DNA of 64,000 bases from contig CAVUVM010000001.1 in assembly GCA_963744935.1 (NCBI GenBank), forward strand, positions 310,001 through 374,000, read 5' to 3'. Below the pieces are notes generated by a model that was not told the origin of the DNA, searched no databases, and worked only from the letters and a program-made list of their open reading frames with translations. A program made the translations under genes and the position numbers. The stretch comes from Bog-473 sp963744935. GTDB lineage: Bacteria > Actinomycetota > Acidimicrobiia > Acidimicrobiales > RAAP-2. Below are positions 8,591-17,676 of the stretch, piece by piece. The number at the start of each line of letters is the position of its first letter. Within the stretch, counting starts at the first letter, position 1.

Positions 8591-10465
8591 TCAGTCCACC
8601 AGCAGGGGCTCGGTCTCGGCCACCGCCTCCTGGGCCGGCACCCAGTCCTCCTCGTCACGAGCCTCCCCGCCGGCCGCCGCGCGGATCCCCGAGGTCGTCT
8701 CGGAATCCTCGTCCTCGTGGTGGTACTTGCCGCCCCGCAGCAGGGACGCCACCGCGCCGAGCAGGCACACCGCCGCAGCAAACGAGAAGGCCTCGGTCAG
8801 GCCCTGTGAGAAGGCCGGCGCGATCAGGTGCGGGAAGAACTCCCGGCTGGTGAGGTAGTGCGCTGTGGCCGGCGAGAGGTGCGACAACTCCGTGCTGCCG
8901 AGCAGCGTCTGGATGGGGTTGTACCCGAGGAAGGCGGCGAACAGGCTGCCGACCGGCGGCAGGTGCGAGACGCGGGTAGCTACGGACGTGCTCACCCCCT
9001 GGGCCGTCAGTCCGTGGAAGAGCGCCGAGGGCAACGTGGCGGCGAGCCCGAGGATCATCAAGGTGAAGAAGATCCCAATCGAGAGGACCTGGGCCGACGA
9101 GTTGAACGTCCCCGCCATGCCGGCACCCGCACCGCGTTGACTGGCCGGGAGGCTGTTCATGATGCCGGTCTGGTTCGGCGCGATGAACATCCCCATGCCG
9201 ATGGAGTTGAAGAAGATCAGCACCGCGAAGCCGAGATACGGGAAGTTGACCGGCAACATGATCAGCGCGATGAAGGTCAGCGCCACGAGCACCAGCCCGC
9301 CCGTGGCGAAGGGGCGCGCCCCGTGGCGATCGGCGAGCACGCCACTCACCGGCCCGGCCAGCAACAGGCCCACGGTGAGCGGGATCATGTAGATGCCGGC
9401 CCACAGCGGCGTCTGCTCGAAGCTGTAGCCGTGCAGCGGGAGCCAAATGCCCTGGAGCCAGATGATGAGCATGAACATCAGGCCACCGCGGCTGAGGGAG
9501 GCCAGGAAGCTGGCCACGTTGCCGGCACTGAAGGCCCGGATCCGGAAGAGGGAGAGCCGGAACATCGGATGGGAGACCTTGGTCTCGATGATCCCGAACA
9601 CCACGAGGATCGCCAACCCACCGAAGATCTCCGCCATCACGACCGGGCTCGTCCAGCCCATGGTGTGGCCGCCGTAGGGCAACAGGCCGTAGGTGATGCC
9701 GATGAGCACGAGGATGAGCCCGACGGCGAAGGTGAAGTTGCCCAGCCAGTCGATCTTCGCGGGCGTGCGCACCCCGCGGTCCTCGAGCTTCACGTACGCC
9801 CACATGGTGCCCAGCACGCCGAAGGGCACCGAGATGAGGAAGACGAGGTGCCATTCCACCGGGGCGAGCAAGCCGCCCAGGACGAGGCCGACGAAGGAGC
9901 CCGCCACCGCGGCCACGTTGTTAATGCCAAGGCCGAGACCGCGCTTGTCGGCCGGGAAGGCGTCGGTGATGATCGCCGAGGAGTTGGCGAAGAGCATGGC
10001 CCCTCCCACCCCTTGGCCGACGCGCATCACGATCAACCAGATGGCGCCGGCCGTGCCCGAGAGCCACGTCACGGCCAGCAGGATCGAGAAGGCGGTGAAG
10101 ACGGCGAAGCCGAGGTTGAAGATCTTGACCCGGCCGAACATGTCGCCGACGCGACCGAGCGTCACGACCAGCACGGCCAGCACGACCATGAAGCCCATGA
10201 GCATCCAGAGCATGTAGCTGGTGTTCCCCGGAGTGAGCGGGTTCAGGTCGATGCCGCGGAAGATGTCGGGCAGGGAGATGAGGACTATCGACTGGTTGAT
10301 GAAGACCATCAGGGTGCCGAGGGTCACGGTCGACAGGGCGATCCAGCGGTAGTTCGAGTGGTCGGCGGCCCCAGCGGCCGGCCCGGGCAGCGGGGCGTGC
10401 CCGTTCGTCTGGGGAAGGGCCGCGGTGCTCACGGCAAGGGAGTTTAACGTTAACGTCAGAGTCAT
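8591..10465 (-). CDS. MFS drug exporter, DHA2 (14-helix) type
   Basis: About 624 residues with 14 hydrophobic segments, the DHA2/EmrB size class. Motif A-like GRVGDMFGRVKIF follows helix 2 and the helix 5 antiporter region reads NNVAAVAGSFVGLVLGGLL. The C-terminal 55 residues are acidic and soluble. It lies between a TetR gene upstream and a MerR gene downstream on one strand, the usual layout of a self-regulated efflux operon. The start is uncertain: ATG 10465 gives an N-terminal MTLTLTLNS whose codons contain a perfect palindrome, whereas GTG 10432 would place that palindrome just upstream as an operator. Confidence 0.88.
   Translation of the reverse strand: MTLTLTLNSLAVSTAALPQTNGHAPLPGPAAGAADHSNYRWIALSTVTLGTLMVFINQSIVLISLPDIFRGIDLNPLTPGNTSYMLWMLMGFMVVLAVLVVTLGRVGDMFGRVKIFNLGFAVFTAFSILLAVTWLSGTAGAIWLIVMRVGQGVGGAMLFANSSAIITDAFPADKRGLGLGINNVAAVAGSFVGLVLGGLLAPVEWHLVFLISVPFGVLGTMWAYVKLEDRGVRTPAKIDWLGNFTFAVGLILVLIGITYGLLPYGGHTMGWTSPVVMAEIFGGLAILVVFGIIETKVSHPMFRLSLFRIRAFSAGNVASFLASLSRGGLMFMLIIWLQGIWLPLHGYSFEQTPLWAGIYMIPLTVGLLLAGPVSGVLADRHGARPFATGGLVLVALTFIALIMLPVNFPYLGFAVLIFFNSIGMGMFIAPNQTGIMNSLPASQRGAGAGMAGTFNSSAQVLSIGIFFTLMILGLAATLPSALFHGLTAQGVSTSVATRVSHLPPVGSLFAAFLGYNPIQTLLGSTELSHLSPATAHYLTSREFFPHLIAPAFSQGLTEAFSFAAAVCLLGAVASLLRGGKYHHEDEDSETTSGIRAAAGGEARDEEDWVPAQEAVAETEPLLVD
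10444..10453. promoter_or_regulatory. Palindrome TTAACGTTAA at exporter start, candidate operator
   Basis: A perfect 10-bp palindrome inside an extended GTTTAACGTTAACGT stretch, AT-rich against its surroundings. It sits at the 5' end of the MFS exporter gene, 57 nt after the end of the TetR gene. TetR proteins bind such dyads; no binding data are available. Confidence 0.4.
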
Positions 10466-10509
10466 GAATCGGCTGATCGGCTGGGACGGAAAACGCCCTG
10501 ACCAGGACT

Positions 10510-11163
10510 TCAGGTGAGAGGAGGGGTGGGAACCAACGATGCGGTCAACGCAGCCTCGAAGACTGCGTTCACGTCGTGGGAGTAGGCCACGGCGGCCTGG
10601 CTGCCCAGCTGGGTCACCGACATGAGGATCGCGAGCATGAGGGCGACGATCCCGGGGCCGACGAGGGCCGGATCGATGTCCGTGCGCACCGTACCGGCCG
10701 CCTGCCCGGCCCGCAGCAGCTCGGTGCACGCCTTGCGCAGCTCGGTCAGCGCCGGCATCTCGAGCACCCGCATCGTGACCTCGGGCTCGAGCCCGGCGAG
10801 GAGGCGCCGAGCCAGCGGGTGGCGCTCCACCGCGTCCACCAGGGTGAAGATCAAGGTGCCGTGCCAGGTCCTCACGTCGGGCACGTCGAGGACGGTGGCC
10901 AGGCCCTCGTGGATCACGCCCGCCGCGTCCTCGTCGACCGCAGCGAAGAACAGGGCCTCCTTGTTCTCGAAGTAGGCATAGGCCACGGTGCCCCCGACGC
11001 CGGCATCCCGCGCGATGTCAGCGACCGAGGTGGCGCGGTAACCGTCCCTCCCGAATCGAGCGATGGCCGCCGCCAGGATGGCCCGCCGGGTCTGGGCGCC
11101 CTTGCTCTCGGGCAGCGGCTGGTCCGCCTCGTTTCCGTGAGCCTCCGCCCGGTCGGGTCCCAC
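10510..11163 (-). CDS. TetR-family transcriptional regulator
   Basis: 217 residues. The N-terminal helix-turn-helix is clear (about residues 22-68: TRRAILAAAIARFGRDGYRATSVADIARDAGVG, then AYAYFENKEALFFA). The ligand-binding half is all helical and not assignable to a drug or lipid class. It is the first gene of a - strand set tetR-MFS-merR, and divergent from the PF10118 protein at 11263; the inverted repeat between them may serve both directions. Confidence 0.9.
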   Translation of the reverse strand: MGPDRAEAHGNEADQPLPESKGAQTRRAILAAAIARFGRDGYRATSVADIARDAGVGGTVAYAYFENKEALFFAAVDEDAAGVIHEGLATVLDVPDVRTWHGTLIFTLVDAVERHPLARRLLAGLEPEVTMRVLEMPALTELRKACTELLRAGQAAGTVRTDIDPALVGPGIVALMLAILMSVTQLGSQAAVAYSHDVNAVFEAALTASLVPTPPLT

Positions 11164-11193
11164 GCCTAGTCAACCGCCTTTTCTCTCGTAGAA

Positions 11194-11218
11194 ATGAGGA
11201 TTTGAGTAAATTCCTCAT
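11194..11218. promoter_or_regulatory. Inverted repeat ATGAGGA-N11-TCCTCAT, candidate operator
   Basis: 7-bp perfect arms separated by 11 nt, in the 99-nt gap between the divergent tetR (10510) and PF10118 (11263) genes. The gap is AT-rich compared with the flanks. Position and symmetry fit a TetR-type operator covering both promoters; binding is not shown. Confidence 0.45.
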
Positions 11219-11262
11219 ATATTCTAGCATGCACGGACGTAGCCGAGCGGGAGGCGAACGAC

Positions 11263-12234
11263 ATGACCCAGGCATCGACGGACCGGCGCAAGGCCACATC
11301 GACCGGGGCCAACACCGAGAACCAGGCGGCCGAGGGCGCCGAGCGCGGAGCCCAGGCCGAGAGCAGTGCGCAGACGAGCAACCCGGCGCGCAAGGTTCCG
11401 ACCCGGCGGATGACCTTCGAGGAATCCATGCGGGATTTGCCGCGCTACTTCGCGCAAGACGGCGACCTGATCTCCGGACACCTCATCGCGGCACTGTCGT
11501 CGGTGTTCCCCGACGGCGAGGACTACTTCGTGCGTTCGGTGCGCCGCTTCCGCGACCAGATCACCGACCCGGCGCTCAAGCGGCAGGTGAGTGGGTTCAT
11601 CGGCCAGGAGGCGGTGCACGGCCGGGAGCACCGCGTCTTCAACGACCGCCTCGCCGAGCTCGGCTACCCGACCAAGCAGTACGAGCGGTTCACCCGGGCG
11701 GCCCTGCGTTTCCGAGAGCGCATCCTCTCGGCCAAGTCCAACCTTGCTGCCACCGCCGCGCTCGAGCACTTCACCGCGACGCTGGCCGAGCTCGTCCTTT
11801 CCAACGAGGAGGTCCGGGTCGAGATGGGTGCGGACGCCGTGCGCGACCTGTTCGTCTGGCACGCTCTCGAGGAGTCCGAGCACAAGGCAGTGGCGTTCGA
11901 CGTCTACCGGGCCGTCGGCGGCGGCGAGCGCCTGCGGGTCTGGACGATGAACTTCTTCCGTTTCGGCTTCGTCACCGGTATGGCGGGTGCCGTGGTCGTC
12001 TCGCTCCTGGGCGACCCCGCCACCTACCGACCCGGGAACCTTCGCCAGAGCTGGCACAAGGTGCGTCGCTCACCGATCATGGGTCGGGCCGTCTGGGCCC
12101 AGCTCAAGGATTACAACCGGCCCGACTTCCACCCTGACGACAGCGACACGACCGATTTGGTGGAAACCTGGAGGGCCGAGCTGTTCGGGGAGCACGGCAC
12201 GTTGAACGACAAGCTGATCGGAGCCACAGCCTGA
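11263..12234 (+). CDS. PF10118-type predicted metal-dependent hydrolase (ferritin-like fold)
   Basis: 323 residues. After a disordered start of about 45 residues the protein is helical with repeated Glu/His pairs typical of di-iron four-helix bundles: GQEAVHGREH, AALEHFTATLAE and LEESEHKAVAFDVY. These match the PF10118 family, whose exact reaction is not settled. It is followed with a TGATG overlap by an EthA-like monooxygenase and then an SDR, so a role in oxidation of a lipid or ketone substrate is plausible. Confidence 0.8.
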   Translation: MTQASTDRRKATSTGANTENQAAEGAERGAQAESSAQTSNPARKVPTRRMTFEESMRDLPRYFAQDGDLISGHLIAALSSVFPDGEDYFVRSVRRFRDQITDPALKRQVSGFIGQEAVHGREHRVFNDRLAELGYPTKQYERFTRAALRFRERILSAKSNLAATAALEHFTATLAELVLSNEEVRVEMGADAVRDLFVWHALEESEHKAVAFDVYRAVGGGERLRVWTMNFFRFGFVTGMAGAVVVSLLGDPATYRPGNLRQSWHKVRRSPIMGRAVWAQLKDYNRPDFHPDDSDTTDLVETWRAELFGEHGTLNDKLIGATA

Positions 12235-13790
12235 TGGTGCCACTCGTCGCCGGGTCCGGAACCACCCCGCCGGACCTCGACGTGCTCGTCGTCGGCGCCG
12301 GCCTCTCGGGGATCGGTGCCGGCCATTACCTGCAGACCCAGTGCCCGTGGGCCCGCTACGCCATCTTCGAGGCGCGCGGCGCCATCGGTGGCACATGGGA
12401 CCTCTTCCGCTATCCAGGCATCCGCTCGGACTCGGACATGCACACGCTCGGGTACTCGTTCCGGCCCTGGGACGGCGAGAAGTCGATCGCCGATGGCGAC
12501 TCGATCCTCCAGTACATCAAGGACACGGCGGCCGACTCGGGTGTCGACACGCACATCCGCTTCCACCACCGCGTGACGGCGGCCGACTGGTCGAGCGCCG
12601 ACGCGCGCTGGCACATCACCGCCGAGCGCACCGACACCGGCGAAACCCTGCACCTGACTGCCGGCTTCCTCTTCTCCTGCAGTGGCTACTACCGCTATGA
12701 CCGGGGATACCTGCCCGACTTCGCCGGCATGAACGACTTCGCCGGCCTCGTCGTGCACCCCCAGGCCTGGCCCGAGGACATCGACGTGAGCGGCAAGCGG
12801 ATCGTCGTGATCGGGAGCGGGGCCACCACCGTCACCCTCGTCCCCGCCCTCGCCCGCTCCGCCGCGCACGTCACGATGCTGCAGCGCTCGCCCAGCTACA
12901 TTGCCTCGCTCCCCGAGCGCAGCCCGGTCGCCGCACTGGCGCGCAAGGTTCTCCCCGCCCAGCAGGCCGGGACGGTCGCCAAGTGGTTCCACGCCCTGTT
13001 GACCCAGGCCTTCTACCACGTGAGCCGCCGGCATCCCGCCTTCGTCAAGCGCATGCTGCGAAAGGGTCTCGAGCGCGCGCTGCCGCCGGGCTACGACATC
13101 GATACTCACTTCACCCCGCGCTACAACCCGTGGGACCAGCGCTTCTGCGCCACACCCAACGGCGACTTCTTCGCGTCCATCCGCGCCGGCACGACGTCGG
13201 TGGTCACCGACCACATCGAGCGCTTCACCGAGAAGGGCCTGTTGCTCACCTCGGGCGCCAAGCTCGAGGCGGACATCATCGTGACCGCCACCGGGCTCGA
13301 ACTGTTGTTCCTCGGCGGCATCGCGCTCAGCGTCGACGGCGCGGCGGTCGACCCGGCGACCCGCCTCACCTACAAGGGAATGATGATCGAGGATGTGCCG
13401 AACCTGGCCGTCGCCATCGGCTACGTCAACGCGTCGTGGACGCTCAAGTGCGATCTGACCTGTGACTACGTGTGCCGCCTGCTCAACTACATGCGTGCCC
13501 GCGGCCTGACCGAGTGCGTGGCCCGCAACAACGACGGCGCCTCGGCCGAGGACGAGCCGCTGCTCGGCCTGACCTCGGGCTACATCCGGCGCTCGGCCCA
13601 CCTGCTGCCCAAACAGGGCAGCCGCTATCCCTGGCGGGTCAACCAGAGCTACCTGCGTGACTACCGCGCGCTCAAGATGAGCGACATCGACGACGCGGTC
13701 ATGCAGTTCTCGGGCCGTCGCGGTGCGCCACCGCCCTCCGGTGGCCGGGCACGCCCGGCGCGGCCGGCTGTCGCGGTGGCTTCGAGGTGA
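12234..13790 (+). CDS. EthA-like flavin monooxygenase (Baeyer-Villiger type)
   Basis: 518 residues. FAD-binding GxGxxG in VVGAGLSGIGAG (about residues 22-33), GGTWDLFRYPGIRSDSDM as in class B monooxygenases, the Baeyer-Villiger fingerprint form FAGLVVHPQAWPE, and an NADPH site VVIGSGATTVTL. The closest described type by eye is mycobacterial EthA/MymA. It would insert oxygen beside a ketone or oxidise a sulphur or nitrogen atom using NADPH and O2. Overlaps its upstream neighbour by 1 nt and its downstream SDR by 4 nt. Confidence 0.9.
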   Translation: MVPLVAGSGTTPPDLDVLVVGAGLSGIGAGHYLQTQCPWARYAIFEARGAIGGTWDLFRYPGIRSDSDMHTLGYSFRPWDGEKSIADGDSILQYIKDTAADSGVDTHIRFHHRVTAADWSSADARWHITAERTDTGETLHLTAGFLFSCSGYYRYDRGYLPDFAGMNDFAGLVVHPQAWPEDIDVSGKRIVVIGSGATTVTLVPALARSAAHVTMLQRSPSYIASLPERSPVAALARKVLPAQQAGTVAKWFHALLTQAFYHVSRRHPAFVKRMLRKGLERALPPGYDIDTHFTPRYNPWDQRFCATPNGDFFASIRAGTTSVVTDHIERFTEKGLLLTSGAKLEADIIVTATGLELLFLGGIALSVDGAAVDPATRLTYKGMMIEDVPNLAVAIGYVNASWTLKCDLTCDYVCRLLNYMRARGLTECVARNNDGASAEDEPLLGLTSGYIRRSAHLLPKQGSRYPWRVNQSYLRDYRALKMSDIDDAVMQFSGRRGAPPPSGGRARPARPAVAVASR

Positions 13791-14647
13791 GGGCGTTCCA
13801 GGGACGTGTGGCCGCCGTCACCGGCGCGGCCTCGGGCATCGGTCGTGCACTCGCCGAGGAACTCGCCCGCCGCGGCGCGCACCTGGCGCTGGCCGATATC
13901 GACGACGTTGGGCTATCCGCGACGGTGGCGCGCTGCGAGGAGCACGGCGTGAAGGTGATGGCGCAGCACGTCGATGTGGCCGACCGGGCTGCCGTCTACG
14001 CCTGGGCCGATCAGGTCGTGGCCGATCACGGCCGGGTGAACCTCGTCATCAACAACGCCGGCGTCGCGCTCGGTGCCACAGTGGAGTCGATGTCATACGA
14101 GGACTTCGAGTGGCTCATGGGCATCGACTTCTGGGGCGTCGTCTACGGCACCAAGGCCTTCCTCCCTCACCTGAAGGCCTCGGGTGAGGGGCACGTCGTC
14201 AACATCTCGAGCGTCTTCGGGCTGGTGAGCGTCCCCTCCCAGTCCGCCTACAACGCGGCCAAGTTCGCCGTGCGCGGCTTCACCGACACGCTGCGCATGG
14301 AGCTCGAGATCGAGGGCGCACCGGTGTCGGTGACGACGGTCCACCCCGGCGGCATCAAGACCAATATCGCTCGCAACGCCCGCGTCGACCAAAGCGTGGC
14401 CGAGTTGGCCGGCGACGCCGAGGCGGCGCGGGTGGACTTCGAGCGCCTCTTCGTCACGAGCCCCGAGAAGGCAGCCCACCAGATTCTCGGCGCGGTCCAA
14501 CGAGACCGTCGCCGCGCCCTCATCGGGCCCGATGCCAAAGCCATCGACTTGCTGGCGCGCTTGCCCGCCGGGCTTTACCAGTCGGTGCTGACGCGGGGCG
14601 CCCGTGCCGGCCGGGCGCGCCACCAGTCGACGCCGACACCGGCCTGA
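13787..14647 (+). CDS. Short-chain dehydrogenase/reductase
   Basis: 286 residues. TGAASGIG cofactor motif near residue 12, NNAG, catalytic Ser in NISSVFG, and YNAAK for Tyr/Lys. The Asp after strand 2 (ALADIDD) favours NAD(H). The GTG start overlaps the stop of the EthA-like gene (GTGA), so the two enzymes are probably made together: an SDR can supply or remove the ketone that the monooxygenase uses. The C-terminal tail is basic and Ala/Thr-rich. Confidence 0.9.
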   Translation: MRAFQGRVAAVTGAASGIGRALAEELARRGAHLALADIDDVGLSATVARCEEHGVKVMAQHVDVADRAAVYAWADQVVADHGRVNLVINNAGVALGATVESMSYEDFEWLMGIDFWGVVYGTKAFLPHLKASGEGHVVNISSVFGLVSVPSQSAYNAAKFAVRGFTDTLRMELEIEGAPVSVTTVHPGGIKTNIARNARVDQSVAELAGDAEAARVDFERLFVTSPEKAAHQILGAVQRDRRRALIGPDAKAIDLLARLPAGLYQSVLTRGARAGRARHQSTPTPA

Positions 14648-14665
14648 GCCGGCGGGCGCACCGGC

Positions 14666-15256
14666 TCAGGCCGCCAAACCGTTCAACACAGTCCCGACGG
14701 CGAGTCGCCAGCGCCGCTCGATCGACTCGGTCGACGTCCCCAACCGCCCCGCCGCCTCGGCGAACGCCATGCCCTGAATCAGAGCGACGAGGATGTGTGC
14801 GACGTCGGTCTCGTCGCCGCGCAGGCGGCCGGCGTCGATACAACGCCGGACGCGGTTGACGATGAGGACGCGCACAGAGCTGGTGGCCGCCAGCTCGTCG
14901 GGCCCGGGTGCGAAGTCGGAAAAGGGCCGCGAGAACATGACCTCGGCGAGGGCGCGATTGGCCCGGATGAAGCGCCGGTACGCGGCGGCGAGGGCCCAGA
15001 TGTCGGCGATAGGGTCATCCCCCTCGCGCACCGCCGCGAGCTCGTCGCCGAGCATGCGGAAGCCCTCGAAGTAGAGCTCGCGAACGACACCGGACTTGTC
15101 GCCGAAGAGTTCGTAGAGGGCGGGTGCCGACGTCTCTGCCCGGGCGGCAAGGGAACGGGCAGTCAGGCCGGCGGCGCCGCCCTCGGCCAGCAGGTCGACG
15201 GCGCTGGCCAGGAGCCGCCCTCGCAGCTCGGGCGTGCGCTGCTTGGTCCGGGGCAT
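14666..15256 (-). CDS. TetR-family transcriptional regulator
   Basis: 196 residues. DNA-binding part about residues 10-58 (LRGRLLASAVDLLAEGGAAG, then LTARSLAARAETSAPALYELF). The C-terminal half carries a TetR_C-like pattern with DVAHILVALIQGMAFAEAAG. Divergent from the crotonase gene at 15366 with a perfect palindrome in the gap, so it likely represses itself and the crotonase operon. Confidence 0.88.
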   Translation of the reverse strand: MPRTKQRTPELRGRLLASAVDLLAEGGAAGLTARSLAARAETSAPALYELFGDKSGVVRELYFEGFRMLGDELAAVREGDDPIADIWALAAAYRRFIRANRALAEVMFSRPFSDFAPGPDELAATSSVRVLIVNRVRRCIDAGRLRGDETDVAHILVALIQGMAFAEAAGRLGTSTESIERRWRLAVGTVLNGLAA

Positions 15257-15311
15257 CAGTCGGACGCGCCGGCGGTCCCGCCCTGGACATCGGCGGCGCC
15301 ATTTGTAACAC

Positions 15312-15323
15312 TGTTTCGAAACA
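15312..15323. promoter_or_regulatory. Perfect palindrome TGTTTCGAAACA, candidate TetR operator
   Basis: 12-bp perfect dyad in an AT-richer 109-nt gap between the divergent tetR and crotonase genes, 55 nt from the tetR start and 42 nt from the crotonase start. Classic TetR operator geometry; not tested. Confidence 0.55.
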
Positions 15324-15365
15324 TCATTTCAATATAGCCACGCAAAGCTCCCTGGAGAGGCCACC

Positions 15366-16085
15366 ATGACCACCACCACCAGCACCGACGCCGACCGCAC
15401 CGGCGCCAACAGCGCCGTCACCTATGCCAGCGACGACGTCATCAGCACGATCACGATGGACGACGGCAAGGTCAATGTCTTGTCCATCGCGATGCTCCGG
15501 GCCCTGCACCAGGCCTTCGACCAGGCCGAGCGGGACGGGACCGTCGTCGTCCTCACCGGCCGACCAGGCTGCTTCTCGGCCGGCTTCGACCTCGGCGTCC
15601 TGCGCGACGCACCCGAGCACACCCGAGAGCTGCTGCGGCTGGGCGCCACCATGGCCGAGCGCATCTTGTCCTTCCCCGCTCCGGTCGTCGTCGCGTGCAC
15701 GGGCCACGCGCTTCCCGCCGGCGCCTTCCTCCTCATGTCGGCCGACACTCGCATCGGGGCCGACGGTCCGTTCAAGCTCGGCCTGAACGAGGTCCGGATC
15801 GGGCTGACCCTGCCCTGGTTCGCCGTGGCCCTGGCTCGCCACCGGCTGACCCCGGCGGCGTTCGACCGCGCCGCGGTCACGGGCACCCTTCTCGACCCCC
15901 ACGCGGCGATGGAGGCAGGACTGCTCGACGCCGTCGTCGCCCCCGGGGCGTTGGCCGGCGCTGTCCGCGCCGCGGCCGAGGACCTGACCGGGGTCGACCG
16001 CGACGCTCACGCGGCCACCAAGCTGCGCGTGCGTCAGCAGGTGCTCACCGAGCTGCGCCAGGCGATCACGACCGAATTGGGCTGA
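15366..16085 (+). CDS. Enoyl-CoA hydratase/isomerase (crotonase) family protein
   Basis: 239 residues. Crotonase fold features: FSAGFDLGVL for the first oxyanion-hole strand, GHALPAGAFLLMSADTRIG for the second, and NEVRIGLTLPWF in which a Glu sits near the usual catalytic region. It lacks the second typical Glu pair of true hydratases, so isomerase or related acyl-CoA chemistry is equally possible. GGAG lies before the ATG. Divergent from a TetR gene. Confidence 0.88.
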   Translation: MTTTTSTDADRTGANSAVTYASDDVISTITMDDGKVNVLSIAMLRALHQAFDQAERDGTVVVLTGRPGCFSAGFDLGVLRDAPEHTRELLRLGATMAERILSFPAPVVVACTGHALPAGAFLLMSADTRIGADGPFKLGLNEVRIGLTLPWFAVALARHRLTPAAFDRAAVTGTLLDPHAAMEAGLLDAVVAPGALAGAVRAAAEDLTGVDRDAHAATKLRVRQQVLTELRQAITTELG

Positions 16086-16140
16086 CACGGGCGAGCGCGG
16101 CGTACTGGACACAGGCCGCCCCAGCGCTCATGATCGCGGC

Positions 16141-16674
16141 GTGGAGTCTCCATCGCTGGTCGAGTCGATCATCGGTTTCCCCGGTGCCGTCCTGCGCCTC
16201 CCCTCTACGACGCTCGCGGCCATGGAGGCGGTCAACGACATGGCCGAGCGGCTGGACCGGCTGATGACGTTGCTCGAGCGCCTTGACGGCGGCGTCAACA
16301 AGGCGGGCGCGGGGATCGACTTCGCAGCACTCGGCATCTCGGCCGCGGTCTCGGGTCTCGAGCAGGCGGTCGGCATGCTCGATTCGTCGCTGCCCTCGCT
16401 GTCCGACACTGCCGGAGCGCTGCGCAACCTCACCGAGCGACTGAGCGGTGTGGCCATCGACCTGGCCAACGAGCTCCCCAAGGCCACCCGGTCACTGCAG
16501 GAGGTCTCGCCCGAGCTGGCGAGCGTGGCCGGCATCCTCGATGAGCGCTTCACGCACCTCGACGACGTCGTGACCGATATGGCCAGGCTCGTCGAGGCTG
16601 TCATCGGCACCATCCCGGGCATGCGGCGCGTCCTGCGGGTGAGCACCAACACCGTTCCCTTCGAACTCAGCTGA
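16141..16674 (+). CDS. Helical coiled-coil protein, unknown function
   Basis: 177 residues, GTG start. Almost wholly helical with heptad-like hydrophobic spacing and no Cys; Leu/Ala/Val-rich stretches alternate with ERLDRLMTLLERLD and LTERLSGVAIDLANELPKA. It resembles phasin-like or lipid-surface helical proteins in shape only. It lies between crotonase and SCO6745-like genes, all on +, so it may belong to the same transcription unit. No family assigned. Confidence 0.6.
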   Translation: MESPSLVESIIGFPGAVLRLPSTTLAAMEAVNDMAERLDRLMTLLERLDGGVNKAGAGIDFAALGISAAVSGLEQAVGMLDSSLPSLSDTAGALRNLTERLSGVAIDLANELPKATRSLQEVSPELASVAGILDERFTHLDDVVTDMARLVEAVIGTIPGMRRVLRVSTNTVPFELS

Positions 16675-16689
16675 CGACAAGGAGTCCCC

Positions 16690-17442
16690 ATGGGTGCATC
16701 GGATAAGGACGCCGCGCTCGCGGCCGTCCGCGCCACATCGGTCCCCATCCATGACATCGGCACCGCCATCTACTTGAGTCCTGACGTGATGGCACTGGCG
16801 GCCGAGTGGGGATGGTCCAACCCGTTCGCCTTCTACTTCGCCGGCCGCGGCGGCATGCTCGGCGACGTCGGCGCCGACGTCGTCACGTCCGCCTTGGGGT
16901 GGTTCGAGCCGAACGCCGTGGCCTCGATGTATACCGAAGGCGTGGGCGTGGCCGGCGCGAAGGCGGCGGCGGCGCGCATGGCCGAGGCGCACGGGGAGTG
17001 GGGCAAGAAGCACTACGCCGGCATCGAGGGGATCGATGACATCGTGACGGTGAGCGAGCAGCTGGTCGACGGGATCGAGGGATCGGCGATCCCGCTCTTC
17101 GTGGGCTGGCGTGACGCGGCGCGCTCGAACGACGCGGCGGGTCGGGCGGCCCAGCTCATGCAGATGCTGCGCGAGTGGCGCGGCGGACTGCACCTCGTCG
17201 CCACCACGGCCGTGGGCCTCTCACCACTCGAGGCGATCCTCACCAACGAGGGCGAAGGTCAGGCCAAGTTCTTCGGGTGGTCCGAGCCCTTCGCCGACGT
17301 CAGCGGGATCAAGGCCAAGCATGACGAGGCCGAGGAGATCACCGACCAGCTGTGCGCGTCGACCCTGGCCGGCGCGCTCGATGCCACCCAATTCGCTGCG
17401 TTCGAGGCCGGCGTGCAGGCCCTGCGGGCGGCCACCCCGTAG
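16690..17442 (+). CDS. SCO6745-like helical protein
   Basis: 250 residues. Matches by eye an actinobacterial family named after SCO6745: FAFYFAGRGGMLGDVGADVV near the N-terminus, FEPNAVASMYTEG, and LREWRGGLHLVATTAVGLSPLEA in the middle. Mostly helical; biochemical function not known to me. AAGGAG before the ATG. Last gene before the tRNA pair. Confidence 0.7.
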   Translation: MGASDKDAALAAVRATSVPIHDIGTAIYLSPDVMALAAEWGWSNPFAFYFAGRGGMLGDVGADVVTSALGWFEPNAVASMYTEGVGVAGAKAAAARMAEAHGEWGKKHYAGIEGIDDIVTVSEQLVDGIEGSAIPLFVGWRDAARSNDAAGRAAQLMQMLREWRGGLHLVATTAVGLSPLEAILTNEGEGQAKFFGWSEPFADVSGIKAKHDEAEEITDQLCASTLAGALDATQFAAFEAGVQALRAATP

Positions 17443-17555
17443 GCACCGCCGGACTCCGCCCCCGGGGGTGGCGCCGAACCGGGACCGACTAGTGTGAATT
17501 GCTGCTCAACGGGAGGCCCATCCCCCGACCGGGGAGCACGGCCAATCGCCGCCAC

Positions 17556-17633
17556 GGACCTGTGGTGCAGCTCGGAGTGCACGCCGCCCTGTCAAGGCGG
17601 AGGTCGCGGGTTCAAATCCCGTCAGGTCCGCCA
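17556..17633 (+). tRNA. tRNA-Asp (anticodon GTC)
   Basis: Acceptor GGACCTG pairs with CAGGTCC. The anticodon stem CCGCC/GGCGG encloses loop CTGTCAA with GTC at 17591-17593. The T arm contains GGTTCAAATCC. CCA is encoded (17631-17633). Confidence 0.95.
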
Positions 17634-17676
17634 CCAGGCTCTGTTTCGCCCCCGGGCAGCAGGGCCTGGGTACCCC

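Noticed and set aside
8828..10447. Long + frame across the MFS exporter
   Set aside because: Low-complexity Glu/His/Arg text mirroring the exporter codons; no start context or motif.
12111..13601. Long - frame across the EthA-like gene
   Set aside because: Antisense shadow; the + strand has full FAD and NADPH motifs.
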